Shown here one piece after another: positions 34,429 through 44,503 of a stretch of 64,000 nt of DNA. The stretch spans positions 1,550,001-1,614,000 of the forward strand of contig NZ_OZ034983.1 in NCBI RefSeq assembly GCF_964030845.1. The letters run 5' to 3'. Each line of letters opens with the position of its first letter. Within the stretch, counting starts at the first letter, position 1. The translations under genes were made by a program, and so were the position numbers. Source of the DNA: Candidatus Fukatsuia endosymbiont of Tuberolachnus salignus. GTDB taxonomy: Bacteria; Pseudomonadota; Gammaproteobacteria; Enterobacterales; Enterobacteriaceae. Below the pieces are notes generated by a model. It did not search any database. It was not told the DNA's origin and saw nothing but the letters and a program-made list of their open reading frames with translations.

Positions 34429-35313
34429 TTATTTTAGATACTGACTTGAACGCAAAGCTTCGATACGTTTATCCAACGGTGGGTGTGACATAAACAATTC
34501 GCTGAAAGAACGAGATTTACCATTAATGCAAAAGGCCATCATACTACCGGCTTCCTCTGGTTCATGGCTAGTTTTTAATCGTTGCAACGCTGCGATCATC
34601 TTTTCACGCCCGACCAATTTCGCAGAACCGGCATCGGCATGAAATTCACGGTAGCGGGAAAACCACATAGTGATGATGCTAGCCAGAATACCGAATACCA
34701 GTTCTAACACCATAGATACAACAAAGTAAACTATCGGATTACCCGAACTATTTTCTTCTCCTTCCGCCCGATCACCGGAAAGAAAACCTGCCGCTGCTTG
34801 AGCAATCAGCCTCGAAATAAAGATAACAAAGGTATTCACAACACCTTGGAGCAGGGTCATAGTCACCATATCACCATTAGCAATATGACTGATCTCATGT
34901 GCAATAACCGCCTCGGCTTCATCACGACTCATACTTTGTAACAAACCGCTGCTGACCGCAACTAAAGAGGCATCCCTGCGTGCACCGGTGGCAAAAGCGT
35001 TAATATCCGGTGCCTGATAAATAGCGACCTGTGGCATTGCAATGCCGGCTTGTTGTGATTGTTGCAGAACGATATGCAATAACCAGCGCTCAGTTTCGTT
35101 ACGCGGTTGTTCTATGACTTCGCCGCCTACTGAACGCAACGCCATCCATTTTGACATCAGCAGCGAGACAATCGAACCGCCAAAACCGAACAGTGCTGCC
35201 ATAATCATCAGTCCTGGCACACTGCTTGACTGGATCCCTGTCAGGCTGAGAATCAACCCAAAAACTAGCATCACCGCCAAATTGGTGAGAAGGAAAAGAG
35301 CTATACGCATCAT
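34429..35313 (-). CDS. htpX: Membrane zinc metalloprotease HtpX
   Basis: HtpX is an inner-membrane zinc endopeptidase that degrades misfolded membrane proteins with FtsH; in E. coli it is under CpxR control. The product has 294 residues. Two N-terminal membrane helices precede the catalytic motif AHEISH, and the third zinc ligand is in REFHADAGSAKLVG. Two further hydrophobic segments lie between. MMRIALFLLTNLAVM at the N-terminus is nearly identical to E. coli. It precedes prc on the same strand as in E. coli, separated by a repeat A copy. Confidence 0.96.
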   Translation of the reverse strand: MMRIALFLLTNLAVMLVFGLILSLTGIQSSSVPGLMIMAALFGFGGSIVSLLMSKWMALRSVGGEVIEQPRNETERWLLHIVLQQSQQAGIAMPQVAIYQAPDINAFATGARRDASLVAVSSGLLQSMSRDEAEAVIAHEISHIANGDMVTMTLLQGVVNTFVIFISRLIAQAAAGFLSGDRAEGEENSSGNPIVYFVVSMVLELVFGILASIITMWFSRYREFHADAGSAKLVGREKMIAALQRLKTSHEPEEAGSMMAFCINGKSRSFSELFMSHPPLDKRIEALRSSQYLK

Positions 35314-35484
35314 AAAAGTTTATTTCCTTATTGTTTAGCTAACACAACTATTTGGTTAGCGCAATTGTTTGGTTAATAAGAGAGTGCAATTAATACGATC
35401 CTTTGGTAAGTACATGGATTTATTACACTCATCCTATGGGCATCTGGCAAATTTTCAAGCTTTTTTCCGTATTAACCCGCTAAA

Positions 35485-35633
35485 TAGATATTCGATTTTT
35501 TGCAAAACCTACTATATGTTTGCAAACACGAGCCGCGAATTTTGCGTTACGTGGTGCTCGCAATCCGTACCCTGCAGTTACTTGCTCCAGGCGCTTGACT
35601 TCGCATACCAACTACGATTTTGCAAGAAGTCTA
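35485..35633. repeat. Complete copy of dispersed repeat A between htpX and prc
   Basis: The left end, TAGATATTCGATTTTTTGCAAAACC, is degenerate. The right end is GATTTTGCAAGAAGTCTA. The interior matches the 26900-27046 copy in reverse orientation. Its right end abuts the prc stop codon at 35634. Confidence 0.7.
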
Positions 35634-37703
35634 TTATTTTAGCGTTGGCGGTGAGTTAACTGTGTTTAATACGGTGTTTTTAACCTGATTTTTTTCAAGT
35701 TGAGCCAGATCGAGAGCGATACGGACGCTTTCATCCAAATATGAATCGGGTCCCTGATAATTTTTGGGTAAATCCGTCAACATTTTTAGTGGTTTCTTGC
35801 CTTGTCGCTTAAAGCGTTCATTAAGGCGTGTCAAGCGGGTTGCATCGTCATCGTTATTTTCTTTTACACGTTGTGCATAATTTAAGGAAACGATATTTTT
35901 TTTGTCTTTTAAGCTATTGTAACGAGCAATATCTTTTTCAATATTCTGGAATTCAGGATCAGCAGCAATACGTTCGGCATGTTTCTTTAATAAAGCCGCT
36001 TCTAACGATTGCACATTGCCTATTTTCCTATAATTTGTAGCTTTAATGCTATCCCAAGGGAGCGCGTTATCTTCAATGTCTTCACCGCTTGCTGCCGGAT
36101 CGGTACTTGTTGGCAGCACGATATCGGGTGTCACGCCTTTACGCTGTGTACTGCCGCCATTAATACGATAAAATTTTTGAATGGTATATTGCACTGACCC
36201 TAATATGGGCCATTCTGGGCGCAACATTTGATCGTAAATCCGGTTCAATGAACGATATTGCTGCACTGTTCCTTTGCCGAAAGTGGGTTCTCCGACGATG
36301 ACGGCTCGACCGTAATCCTGCATCGCCGCGGCAAATATTTCAGAGGCTGAAGCGCTGTAACGATCTACCAGTACTACCAATGGATCTTTATAGTAAATTT
36401 TGTCATCAGTATCATTATCCTCACGCACTTTACCGTTGTTATCCTTCACCTGGACCACAGAGCCTTTTGGGATGAATAACCCGGAAAGTGACACTGCTTC
36501 AGTCAGCGCTCCACCGCCATTACCACGTAGATCAATGACGAGACTGCTGATATTTTTTTTCGCCAATTTTGCTAACTGAACTTTAACATCCTCGGTAAGG
36601 CCAACATAAAATCCTGGGATATCCAATACAGCAACTTTCTCTTTATCGACGGTTTTCAGCGACATTTTCACCGCGCGATCTTGCAAACGTATGTGTTCAC
36701 GAACTAGAGTGACAGTGTTATGTTTACTGCCTTTACCTGCAGATAGTATGTCGAGACGTACCTTAGTGCCTTTGGGGCCTTTGATTAATGCGACAACATC
36801 GTCTAGACGCCAACCAATCACATCGATCATCGGTTTACCTGCCTGACCAATTCCGACGATACGATCGCCTACTGCAATCGCTTTACTTTTCATCGCAGGT
36901 CCACCCGCAACCATAGAATTGATTACCGTATAGTCGTCCTCCATCTGCAACACTGCCCCAATCCCTTCCAAAGACAGGCTCATCTCGGTATTGAATTGCT
37001 CGGTATTGCGCGGTGAAAGATAGTTGGTATGAGGATCGATCTCATGCGCAAAGGCATTAATAATCAGTTGAAATACGTCTTCACTGTTACTCTGTGTCAG
37101 ACGCTTCATGACTGAATGATAGCGCTTAGTTAGCGTATCTTTAATTTCCTGGTCAGTCTTACCGGCTAATTTAAGATTAAGCTGATCAAATTTTACTCTG
37201 GCATCCCAAAGCGTATTTAATTCGGTTTTACTGGTTGCCCAGGGTGCTTTAGTACGATCGAGATCAATACTATCATTACCGTTAAATATCATAGGCTTAT
37301 CAAGTACAGAGAGTGCATATTGATAGCGTTCAAACCGGCGTTTTTGTGCGAGATTAAATAACGCATAGGGGCTTTCTAGTTGACCAGATTTTAATTCGTT
37401 TCCCAAATCGTATTTTTTAGCGGCAAACTGAGCTATATCGGATGCCAGCAACACATTATGACTGTAATCCAACATATTGAGGTAGCGATCAAATATCTGT
37501 GCGGAAAATTTATCGTCTAGATAAAATTGCCGATAATGGGAATGAACAAATAATGAGGTTATACGCTCACTGAGTGTCGAGTGTTGACGTTCCTGATGCA
37601 ATTGCGGCAGTTGATCAATACGATAACCATTATCGCCCGCGTAACCGATAGCCGTTGTAAAAAACAAGTAAGCAATGAGAGTTAGTTTGACTAATTTTTT
37701 CAT
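35634..37703 (-). CDS. prc: Tail-specific periplasmic protease Prc
   Basis: Prc (Tsp) is a periplasmic serine/lysine protease that processes FtsI and, with NlpI, controls MepS and other envelope substrates. The start at 37703 (MKKLVKLTL) gives 689 residues with a signal peptide ending near GYAG; a longer frame to 37745 lacks similarity. A PDZ domain precedes the protease domain. The serine/lysine dyad is in RYSASASEIF and EPTFGKGTVQ. The C-terminal DUF3340 part is complete. It lies 13 bases after proQ, so the two are likely cotranscribed. Confidence 0.96.
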   Translation of the reverse strand: MKKLVKLTLIAYLFFTTAIGYAGDNGYRIDQLPQLHQERQHSTLSERITSLFVHSHYRQFYLDDKFSAQIFDRYLNMLDYSHNVLLASDIAQFAAKKYDLGNELKSGQLESPYALFNLAQKRRFERYQYALSVLDKPMIFNGNDSIDLDRTKAPWATSKTELNTLWDARVKFDQLNLKLAGKTDQEIKDTLTKRYHSVMKRLTQSNSEDVFQLIINAFAHEIDPHTNYLSPRNTEQFNTEMSLSLEGIGAVLQMEDDYTVINSMVAGGPAMKSKAIAVGDRIVGIGQAGKPMIDVIGWRLDDVVALIKGPKGTKVRLDILSAGKGSKHNTVTLVREHIRLQDRAVKMSLKTVDKEKVAVLDIPGFYVGLTEDVKVQLAKLAKKNISSLVIDLRGNGGGALTEAVSLSGLFIPKGSVVQVKDNNGKVREDNDTDDKIYYKDPLVVLVDRYSASASEIFAAAMQDYGRAVIVGEPTFGKGTVQQYRSLNRIYDQMLRPEWPILGSVQYTIQKFYRINGGSTQRKGVTPDIVLPTSTDPAASGEDIEDNALPWDSIKATNYRKIGNVQSLEAALLKKHAERIAADPEFQNIEKDIARYNSLKDKKNIVSLNYAQRVKENNDDDATRLTRLNERFKRQGKKPLKMLTDLPKNYQGPDSYLDESVRIALDLAQLEKNQVKNTVLNTVNSPPTLK

Positions 37704-37716
37704 GCGGAGCCTCGTA

Positions 37717-38427
37717 TTAGAACTGTACATGCTCGGCGCGAACAATCATCGCCAGACCAGAAGATAATTGTACTCGTACGCCGTTTTTAGCAATTTCCAA
37801 TATGATTGCATTCATTGCATTTTTGCCTGCTTTCACTTTAATTTCTTGACCAATTTTTAGGTTAGATATCTCTGTAGGCGGCATAGAATCTGGTAGGTGT
37901 GCTTTCGTCGTTGGGTTAGCTGAACTGAACTGCTGTGCAGGGTTTTTCTGCAATGACAGTTTGTTTTCAGCAACAGTGATTTTCTGGGTGTACGGCTCCG
38001 CTCTTTTCCCTTCGAAGTGTGCTCGCCGTGATTGCGGGATGTCACCTGTAGCCAATGCAGTTTCACGTTTTTTGACTTTTTGCCCGCGTTGTAACTGGAC
38101 TCGAGCTTTAGCCTCTGTAAGCTGTTTGCGGGCATGGTCAACATGTTGTTGTTCCAGTACACCACAGGTTTTTCCATCTAGATCAATGCGTTCAGTGCCA
38201 ACCTTGATTTCATAAAGATAGCGCCAGCTTGAGGTATAAAGCCGTAGCGCAGTACGTAATTTTGTTTTACTGAGCGGATCCAATTGCCGAATACGCTCGA
38301 CCAAATCTTGAAAAATCCCGATCTTTAGTGGGAATGTTTTGCCTTCTGTAGTGAAACAAAGTGGAAACTGCTCGGCTAGAAAGGTGATGATTTCTTTGCT
38401 ACTGTTCAACTTAGGTTGATTTTCCAT
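37717..38427 (-). CDS. proQ: RNA chaperone ProQ
   Basis: ProQ is a FinO-domain RNA-binding protein that stabilises sRNA-mRNA pairs and also affects ProP levels. The product has 236 residues. The FinO domain covers residues about 5-120, including FPLCFTTEGKTFPLKIGIFQDL and LRTALRLYTSSWRYL. A basic linker of about 60 residues follows, then the C-terminal Tudor-like domain ending VRAEHVQF. The start at 38427 is the family start. The msrC (yebR) gene normally upstream is absent. Confidence 0.95.
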   Translation of the reverse strand: MENQPKLNSSKEIITFLAEQFPLCFTTEGKTFPLKIGIFQDLVERIRQLDPLSKTKLRTALRLYTSSWRYLYEIKVGTERIDLDGKTCGVLEQQHVDHARKQLTEAKARVQLQRGQKVKKRETALATGDIPQSRRAHFEGKRAEPYTQKITVAENKLSLQKNPAQQFSSANPTTKAHLPDSMPPTEISNLKIGQEIKVKAGKNAMNAIILEIAKNGVRVQLSSGLAMIVRAEHVQF

Positions 38428-38682
38428 GAAATTTCCTGATTACAACGAGTTTGCCAACCAGCGTAGGCGTGACAGACGCCATTATAATGGCACTATCAAT
38501 AATTGCTATGTTATCCGAGTATCAACTTGCTGTCTGTTTGACAAAATGTAAACATAAAGGCGGTTATTGGGAGAGAAAGTGCTCCCACTGTGTGATGACA
38601 TGCGACACGTCTTTACATAATGTGGATTTTTCGGCATGATCCCGCCGGTTAAAAATCGAGGTAGTGACATCTAGAGGATTCG

Positions 38683-38904
38683 ATGGCAAAAAAAGAAGAT
38701 AATATTGAAATGCAGGGTACCGTTCAAGATACGCTGCCAAATACTATGTTTCGTGTTGAACTGGAAAACGGGCATGTTGTGACCGCTCATATTTCCGGTA
38801 AAATGCGTAAAAATTATATCCGTATTCTGACGGGCGACAAGGTTACTGTAGAGTTGACCCCGTATGATTTGAGCAAAGGCCGTATCTCGTTCCGTAGCCG
38901 TTGA
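38683..38904 (+). CDS. infA: Translation initiation factor IF-1
   Basis: IF-1 binds the ribosomal A site during initiation. The 73-residue OB-fold protein is almost identical to the E. coli one (GTVQDTLPNTMFRVEL, HISGKMRKNYIRIL, VELTPYDLSKGRI), with one additional Lys at the N-terminus. ATG 38683 is preceded by GAGG at a suitable distance. It is monocistronic here; aat and cspD/clpA neighbours are not present. Confidence 0.97.
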   Translation: MAKKEDNIEMQGTVQDTLPNTMFRVELENGHVVTAHISGKMRKNYIRILTGDKVTVELTPYDLSKGRISFRSR

Positions 38905-39060
38905 TGAGCTAGTTTTTTGTAAAAGTCTAGACCTCCGTAGACAGCATAATTTCCTAACTGACTGTCGAAGGTCTGGGCGTTTATACTTCCAACGAAATTC
39001 CCCGTAGCAAATGTTCCCTCTGTTTTGTTTCTTTTTATAGAGACATTAGGATGCTATTTT

Positions 39061-39096
39061 GCAGCACATAATAGGTTTTGCAAGAAGTCTAATGAG
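39061..39096. repeat. Solo right end of repeat A just before rmuC
   Basis: GCAGCAC, six bases, then GGTTTTGCAAGAAGTCTAATGA matches the right terminus of repeat A. It ends about 12 bases before the rmuC start. Confidence 0.6.
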
Positions 39097-39107
39097 TCGG
39101 AGGAGTC

Positions 39108-40418
39108 GTGGCCATTAATGTGTTTTATGTATTAGCGGGTTTTTTGCTTAGTGTGCTATTAGGTGGATTGTTAGTGGTCAGTATGACCAAGCTGCAACAA
39201 CTGGCTCATTGGCGTAATCAGTGTGGGCAACTTAATCAGGAGCTACATACTCAACGTGAAGTGAATAGCACTCAAAAAGCCGAGTTACACGAGGCTAGGG
39301 TTCGTTTGGAAGAAACCCAGCTTGCCTCCGATGAAAAACAGCGTTTATTGTTAGACAGTGAACAACGCCTGATAATCCAGTTTGAAAATTTAGCTCATCG
39401 TATCTTTGAACAAACGGGGCGTCGGGTAGATGAACAGAATAAGCAGAGTTTAGACCGCCTTCTGCTGCCATTGAATGAGCAATTAAATAGTTTTCGTCGT
39501 CAAATTCAAGAGAGCTATGGTCAGGAAGCTCGTGAACGTCATACTTTGACGCATGAAATTCGTAGTCTGCAGCAATTGAACACACAAATGGCAAACGAAG
39601 CGATTAATCTGACGAAAGCTCTTAAAGGGGATAATAAAATACAGGGTAATTGGGGAGAAGTTGTACTGAGCAAGGTATTAGAAGCATCAGGGTTGCGAGA
39701 AGGTCATGAATACCAAACACAGGTGAGTATTAAGGTGGATAACAATAGCCGTATGCAACCTGATGTTATTGTGCGTTTACCTCAGGATAAAGATGTTGTA
39801 ATCGATGCTAAAATGTCATTAGTGGCTTATGAACGCTACTTTAACAGTGAAGATGAAGCACAAAGAGAACTTGCACTTAATGAGCATATTGCCTCGTTAC
39901 GAGGGCATATTAGGGTATTAGGCAAAAAAGACTATCAGCAGCTTCTTGGTTTACGTTCCCTCGATTATGTTTTGATGTTTATTCCTATTGAACCGGCATT
40001 TTTAGTTGCTATTGATCGACAACCTGAGTTAATCAATGAGGCATTGCAATCCAATATCATGTTGGTGAGTCCAAATACCTTGCTGGTGGCTTTACGTACC
40101 ATCAATAACTTGTGGCGTTATCAATATCAAAGTGATAATGCTCAACGGATCGCTGAACGGGCATCCAAACTTTATGACAAATTGCGTCTATTTGTTGATG
40201 ATATGGAATCAGTGGGGCAAAGCATCAATAAAGCCCAGATAACTTATCACCAGGCAATGAATAAGCTGGTTCAAGGCCGTGGTAATCTAATAAGGCAAGC
40301 AGAAAGTTTTCGTTCCTTAGGGGTGGAAATAAAAAAGCCCATTAGCCCAATATGGGTGGAAAAAAGCGGTGTAGAGTATGAGATCGAGAGCGATCCAGAT
40401 TTATTGAGTTCAGAATAA
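39108..40418 (+). CDS. rmuC: RmuC family recombination-limiting protein
   Basis: RmuC limits inversion between short inverted repeats and has a nuclease-like (PD-(D/E)XK) C-terminal domain. The 436-residue product has one N-terminal membrane helix, a long coiled coil (residues about 30-160), and then the RmuC core with GNWGEVVLSKVLEASGL and VVIDAKMSL. The start is GTG 39108, with GGAGGAG upstream. It is close to the usual size. It would be expected to suppress inversions among the many small inverted repeats here, though that link is inference. Confidence 0.92.
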   Translation: MAINVFYVLAGFLLSVLLGGLLVVSMTKLQQLAHWRNQCGQLNQELHTQREVNSTQKAELHEARVRLEETQLASDEKQRLLLDSEQRLIIQFENLAHRIFEQTGRRVDEQNKQSLDRLLLPLNEQLNSFRRQIQESYGQEARERHTLTHEIRSLQQLNTQMANEAINLTKALKGDNKIQGNWGEVVLSKVLEASGLREGHEYQTQVSIKVDNNSRMQPDVIVRLPQDKDVVIDAKMSLVAYERYFNSEDEAQRELALNEHIASLRGHIRVLGKKDYQQLLGLRSLDYVLMFIPIEPAFLVAIDRQPELINEALQSNIMLVSPNTLLVALRTINNLWRYQYQSDNAQRIAERASKLYDKLRLFVDDMESVGQSINKAQITYHQAMNKLVQGRGNLIRQAESFRSLGVEIKKPISPIWVEKSGVEYEIESDPDLLSSE

Positions 40419-40602
40419 AGTGTACAAATTTATTAAATAAATTTAACTTGATGTTATATAAGAGTAAATTTAAATTTTATCTAAAACGTTGCGCTGTTTA
40501 TTAATCTTTTCACGTTGATAGCTCAAAGTTTGGCCTTTCATCTGAGAACAAAAATGCGTAACATACGCGGCCTTACGGATAGAGTATGGTTATCTTTTTT
40601 CT

Positions 40603-41568
40603 ATGTATATTGGACACTTACAACTTAAAAATTGCTTGATTGCTGCTCCGATGGCCGGTGTTACAGACCGGCCCTTCAGGGCGTTATGTCTTGCAATGGG
40701 GGCCGGCATGGCGGTATCCGAAATGCTTTCCTCCAACCCGGAAGTATGGTGGACAGATAAGTCACGTCTGCGTAAGGTTCATAACGATGAAGCCGGAATT
40801 CGTGCCGTGCAGATTGCTGGTAGTGATCCGGATGATATGGCGGAGGCCGCCAGAATCAATGTGGCAGATGGTGCCCAAATCATCGATATCAACATGGGAT
40901 GCCCAGCTAAAAAAGTCAACAGTAAACTGGCAGGATCTGCGTTATTGCAATATCCCGATTTGGTCAAACAAATCATAGAGGCGGTGGTAAAAGCGGTTGA
41001 TGTGCCGGTAACACTGAAAATTCGTACTGGCTGGGTGCCTGAAAAACGTAATTGTATAGAAATTGCTCATCTGGCCGAAGGCTGTGGTATAAAAGCTTTG
41101 ACTATTCATGGCCGAACCCGTTCTTGCCTCTTTAATAGTGAAGCGGAATACGATAGCATTCGGGCAGTTAAGCAGAGTGTTTCCATTCCGGTGATCGCGA
41201 ATGGCGACATTACTAACCCGCATAAAGCCAAAGCGGTACTGGACTACACTGGAGCTGATGCTTTAATGATAGGCCGTGCTGCCCAGGGAAGACCTTGGAT
41301 CTTCCGGGAAATCCAGCATTATCTGGACACTGGGGAGCTGTTGCCACGGATGCCGCTTGGCGAAGTACAGCGCTTGTTAAATGGGCATATACGGGAATTG
41401 CACGACTTTTATGGTTCAAGCAAAGGATTTCGTATTGCTCGTAAGCACGTGTCCTGGTGTCTCCGGGAACATGCCCCAAACGACCAGTTTCGGCGCACAT
41501 TCAACGCCATTGAGGATGCTAGCGAACAGCTAGAGGCGTTGAAGGCATATTTCGAAAACCTTGCGTAA
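40603..41568 (+). CDS. dusB: tRNA-dihydrouridine synthase B
   Basis: DusB is an FMN enzyme that reduces U17 in tRNA. The 321-residue product has the TIM-barrel Dus signatures MAGVTDRPFR, INMGCPAKKVN with the active-site Cys, TIHGRTR and ADALMIGRAAQGRPWIF. ATG 40603 gives the family start (MYIGHLQL). It is followed 23 bases later by fis, the conserved dusB-fis operon of enterobacteria. The usual upstream gene prmA is replaced by rmuC here. Confidence 0.96.
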   Translation: MYIGHLQLKNCLIAAPMAGVTDRPFRALCLAMGAGMAVSEMLSSNPEVWWTDKSRLRKVHNDEAGIRAVQIAGSDPDDMAEAARINVADGAQIIDINMGCPAKKVNSKLAGSALLQYPDLVKQIIEAVVKAVDVPVTLKIRTGWVPEKRNCIEIAHLAEGCGIKALTIHGRTRSCLFNSEAEYDSIRAVKQSVSIPVIANGDITNPHKAKAVLDYTGADALMIGRAAQGRPWIFREIQHYLDTGELLPRMPLGEVQRLLNGHIRELHDFYGSSKGFRIARKHVSWCLREHAPNDQFRRTFNAIEDASEQLEALKAYFENLA

Positions 41569-41591
41569 ACAAAAAAAGAGCTGACAGAACT

Positions 41592-41900
41592 ATGTATAAA
41601 CAATCGGAAAATTCTGATGCAATCGCGACTGCAACCACGAATTCACAAAATCAAGTGACGACGAAGCCTTTAAAGTCTTTGCGTGATTCGGTTCAACAAT
41701 CATTGAAAAACTATTTTTCCCAGCTTGATGGTGAGAATGTTACTGAGCTATATGAATTGGTATTGACTGAGGTTGAACAACCGCTGTTGGATAGAATGAT
41801 GCAATACACTCGTGGTAACCAAACTCGTGCTGCTGAGATGTTGGGTATTAATCGTGGTACATTGCGCAAAAAATTAAAAAAGTATTCCATGGGCGGTTGA
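41592..41900 (+). CDS. fis: Nucleoid-associated regulator Fis
   Basis: Fis bends DNA and controls rRNA promoters, supercoiling and site-specific inversion. The 102-residue product matches the 98-residue E. coli protein. The N-terminal arm differs (an acidic/threonine-rich leader), but LKNYFSQLDGENVTELYELVLTEVEQPLLD and the helix-turn-helix TRGNQTRAAEMLGINRGTLRKKLKKY are conserved. It is cotranscribed with dusB and followed by a terminator. Confidence 0.97.
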   Translation: MYKQSENSDAIATATTNSQNQVTTKPLKSLRDSVQQSLKNYFSQLDGENVTELYELVLTEVEQPLLDRMMQYTRGNQTRAAEMLGINRGTLRKKLKKYSMGG

Positions 41901-41920
41901 TGCTACTTGGTTGATGTTTA

Positions 41921-41961
41921 AAAAAAAGGTGTTGTCCTCAAGGGGTAACACCTTTTTTATT
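41921..41961 (+). terminator. Rho-independent terminator after fis
   Basis: AAAAAGGTGTT pairs with AACACCTTTTT across a loop that can itself pair (CCTC/GGGG), ending in a T-tract. It lies 21 bases after the fis stop. Confidence 0.85.
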
Positions 41962-42086
41962 GTGTTAGGATTAACAGCGATAGGTTTTGATAATATATAA
42001 TGATTTCCATTAATCTATTCTCTATGTTGATGAACTAGGCGAATTTCGTTACACCCATTTAGTGACACAAATTAAGAGTGTGAAAA

Positions 42087-42431
42087 ATGAATAAAGAAAC
42101 TGTACTGCCCTTGCAGTTTACTGATAAGGCGGCCAGTAAAGCTAAACTACTGATTGATGATGAAGATAATCCTCATCTGAAGCTGCGTGTTTACATTACC
42201 GGTGGCGGTTGCAGCGGTTTTCAGTATGGTTTTACTTTTGACGATATCGTTAACAACGGCGATATGACCATTGAAAAACAGGGGGTCTCCTTGGTAATCG
42301 ATCCGATGAGTCTACAATATTTGGTGGGGGGTACGGTTGACTACACTGAGGGACTGGAAGGTTCACGTTTCATTGTCACCAATCCCAATGCCAAAACTAC
42401 CTGTGGTTGTGGTTCCTCTTTCAGTATCTAA
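42087..42431 (+). CDS. erpA: Iron-sulfur cluster insertion protein ErpA
   Basis: ErpA is an A-type carrier delivering Fe-S clusters to apoproteins such as IspG. The 114-residue product has the three conserved cysteines in GGGCSGFQYGF and TTCGCGSS. The sequence is nearly identical to E. coli beyond the first ten residues. The start is ATG 42087. It lies 46 bases before tkt on the same strand, which is not the E. coli arrangement. Confidence 0.96.
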   Translation: MNKETVLPLQFTDKAASKAKLLIDDEDNPHLKLRVYITGGGCSGFQYGFTFDDIVNNGDMTIEKQGVSLVIDPMSLQYLVGGTVDYTEGLEGSRFIVTNPNAKTTCGCGSSFSI

Positions 42432-42477
42432 ATTTAGTATTCTTCTGTATTTTTTTAACTCGATCCAGGAAAAAATC

Positions 42478-44502
42478 ATGAATTCTCGTAAAGAGCTTGC
42501 CGATACTGTCCGTGTACTGAGCATGGATGCAGTGCAAAAAGCCGGATCTGGCCACCCTGGTGCCCCTATGGGCATGGCTGATATTGCCGAAGTGCTGTGG
42601 CGTGATTATATGAATCACAATCCTGGCAACCCTCATTGGGCTAACCGTGACCGTTTTGTGCTGTCTAACGGTCATGGCTCGATGCTGATATACAGCCTGC
42701 TTCATCTCACGGGTTATGATTTGTCGATAGGCGAGATAAAAAATTTTCGGCAGTTGGATTCTAAAACGCCAGGTCATCCTGAATACCTTGATACTCCGGG
42801 GGTTGAAACCACTACAGGCCCATTGGGGCAGGGGATTGCCAATGCGGTGGGTTTTGCCATTGCTGAACGGACGTTAGCTGCACAATTCAACCGTCCTAAT
42901 CACACAATAGTGGATCATTATACCTATGTTTTTATGGGTGATGGCTGCATGATGGAAGGAATTTCTCATGAAGTTTGCTCGCTGGCGGGTGTGATGCAAT
43001 TGGGCAAACTGGTAGCTTTTTATGATGATAACGGTATATCCATTGATGGAAATGTTAAAGGTTGGTTTGCCGATGATACCGCGGCACGTTTTGTTGCTTA
43101 TGGCTGGCATGTTGTGGTTGTGAATGTTCATGATACTGATGATACCAAGAAAGAGGTTGACGCTGACGCTATTAAAAAGGCGATTGAAGAAGCGCGTAGT
43201 GTTACTGATAAACCTTCATTGTTGATTTGTAAAACTGTCATTGGTCGCGGCTCACCGAATAAGGCTGGCAGTCACGATATTCATGGTGCGCCATTGGGTG
43301 AGCAAGAAATCACGGCGACCCGCGCGGCATTGGGCTGGGAATTTCCGCCATTTGATATTCCGCCAGAAATATATGCTGATTGGGATGCTAAACAGGTAGG
43401 TAAAGCCAGGGAGACGGCTTGGAATGAAAAATTTGCCCGTTACAAGAATGATTATCCTGAATTGGCGGCTAAATTCACACGTCGTATCGAAGGCCAATTA
43501 CCTGATGGCTGGGAAACTGAATCTAAGAAATTTATTGAAAATTTGCAAAACAACCCCGCCAATATTGCCAGCCGTAAAGCATCACAAAACACATTAGAAG
43601 CCTTCGGTAAAATTCTACCGGAATTGCTCGGCGGTTCCGCGGATCTCACACCCAGTAACCTGACGACTTGGTCGGGATCTAAGCCATTGAACGAGGATCA
43701 CGCTGGCAATTACATCCACTATGGTGTACGCGAATTCGGGATGTCTGCCATTATGAACGGTATTGCTTTGCATGGCGGTTTTATCCCTTATGGTGCGACT
43801 TTTTTAATGTTTGTCGAATATGCTCGTAACGCAGTACGTATGGCGGCGCTGATGAAAATACGCAGTATCTTCGTTTATACCCACGATTCGATTGGGCTAG
43901 GTGAAGATGGACCAACCCATCAGCCGGTTGAACAAATGGCTAGTCTGCGTCTGACACCTAATCTGAGCACTTGGCGGCCTTGTGATCAGGTCGAATCTGC
44001 CGTTGCATGGCAGTATGCATTACAGCGCCAAAAAGGCCCGAGTGCGCTGCTTTTTTCCCGTCAAAACCTAAAGCAACAACCCCGTAATACGGAACAACTG
44101 GCTAATATCAGCAAAGGGGCTTATGTGCTGAAAGATTGTCTCAATCAACCTAAGCTGATTTTGATCGCGACCGGTTCTGAAGTCTCATTGGCCATGGATG
44201 CTGCTAATCGATTGACCAACGAGGGTCATCAAATTCGTGTGGTATCGATGCCCTCTACGGATGTGTTCGATGCTCAGAATGCAGCTTACCGTGAATCGGT
44301 GTTGCCATTTGCTGTCAGTGCACGTATCGCTGTAGAAGCGGGTATTGCGGATTATTGGTATAAATACGTGTGTCTTAACGGTGCCATCATTGGTATGACG
44401 ACCTTTGGTCAATCCGCGCCCGCTGACAAGTTGTTTGAAAAATATGGTTTTACTGTCGATAATATTGTCACCACCGCCAAGGCACTGATTAGCAGGAAGT
44501 AA
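42478..44502 (+). CDS. tktA: Transketolase
   Basis: Transketolase is a thiamine-diphosphate enzyme that links glycolysis and the pentose phosphate pathway. The start at 42478 (MNSRKELADT), with CAGGA upstream, gives 674 residues, slightly longer than E. coli TktA (663). The frame also opens upstream inside erpA, but that is not coding. Conserved parts are GSGHPGAPMG, the GDGCMMEG thiamine-diphosphate site, EFGMSAIMNGI, DSIGLGEDGPTHQP and ATGSEVSLA. The stop is one base before the epd start, suggesting coupling. Confidence 0.96.
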   Translation: MNSRKELADTVRVLSMDAVQKAGSGHPGAPMGMADIAEVLWRDYMNHNPGNPHWANRDRFVLSNGHGSMLIYSLLHLTGYDLSIGEIKNFRQLDSKTPGHPEYLDTPGVETTTGPLGQGIANAVGFAIAERTLAAQFNRPNHTIVDHYTYVFMGDGCMMEGISHEVCSLAGVMQLGKLVAFYDDNGISIDGNVKGWFADDTAARFVAYGWHVVVVNVHDTDDTKKEVDADAIKKAIEEARSVTDKPSLLICKTVIGRGSPNKAGSHDIHGAPLGEQEITATRAALGWEFPPFDIPPEIYADWDAKQVGKARETAWNEKFARYKNDYPELAAKFTRRIEGQLPDGWETESKKFIENLQNNPANIASRKASQNTLEAFGKILPELLGGSADLTPSNLTTWSGSKPLNEDHAGNYIHYGVREFGMSAIMNGIALHGGFIPYGATFLMFVEYARNAVRMAALMKIRSIFVYTHDSIGLGEDGPTHQPVEQMASLRLTPNLSTWRPCDQVESAVAWQYALQRQKGPSALLFSRQNLKQQPRNTEQLANISKGAYVLKDCLNQPKLILIATGSEVSLAMDAANRLTNEGHQIRVVSMPSTDVFDAQNAAYRESVLPFAVSARIAVEAGIADYWYKYVCLNGAIIGMTTFGQSAPADKLFEKYGFTVDNIVTTAKALISRK

Positions 44503-44503
44503 A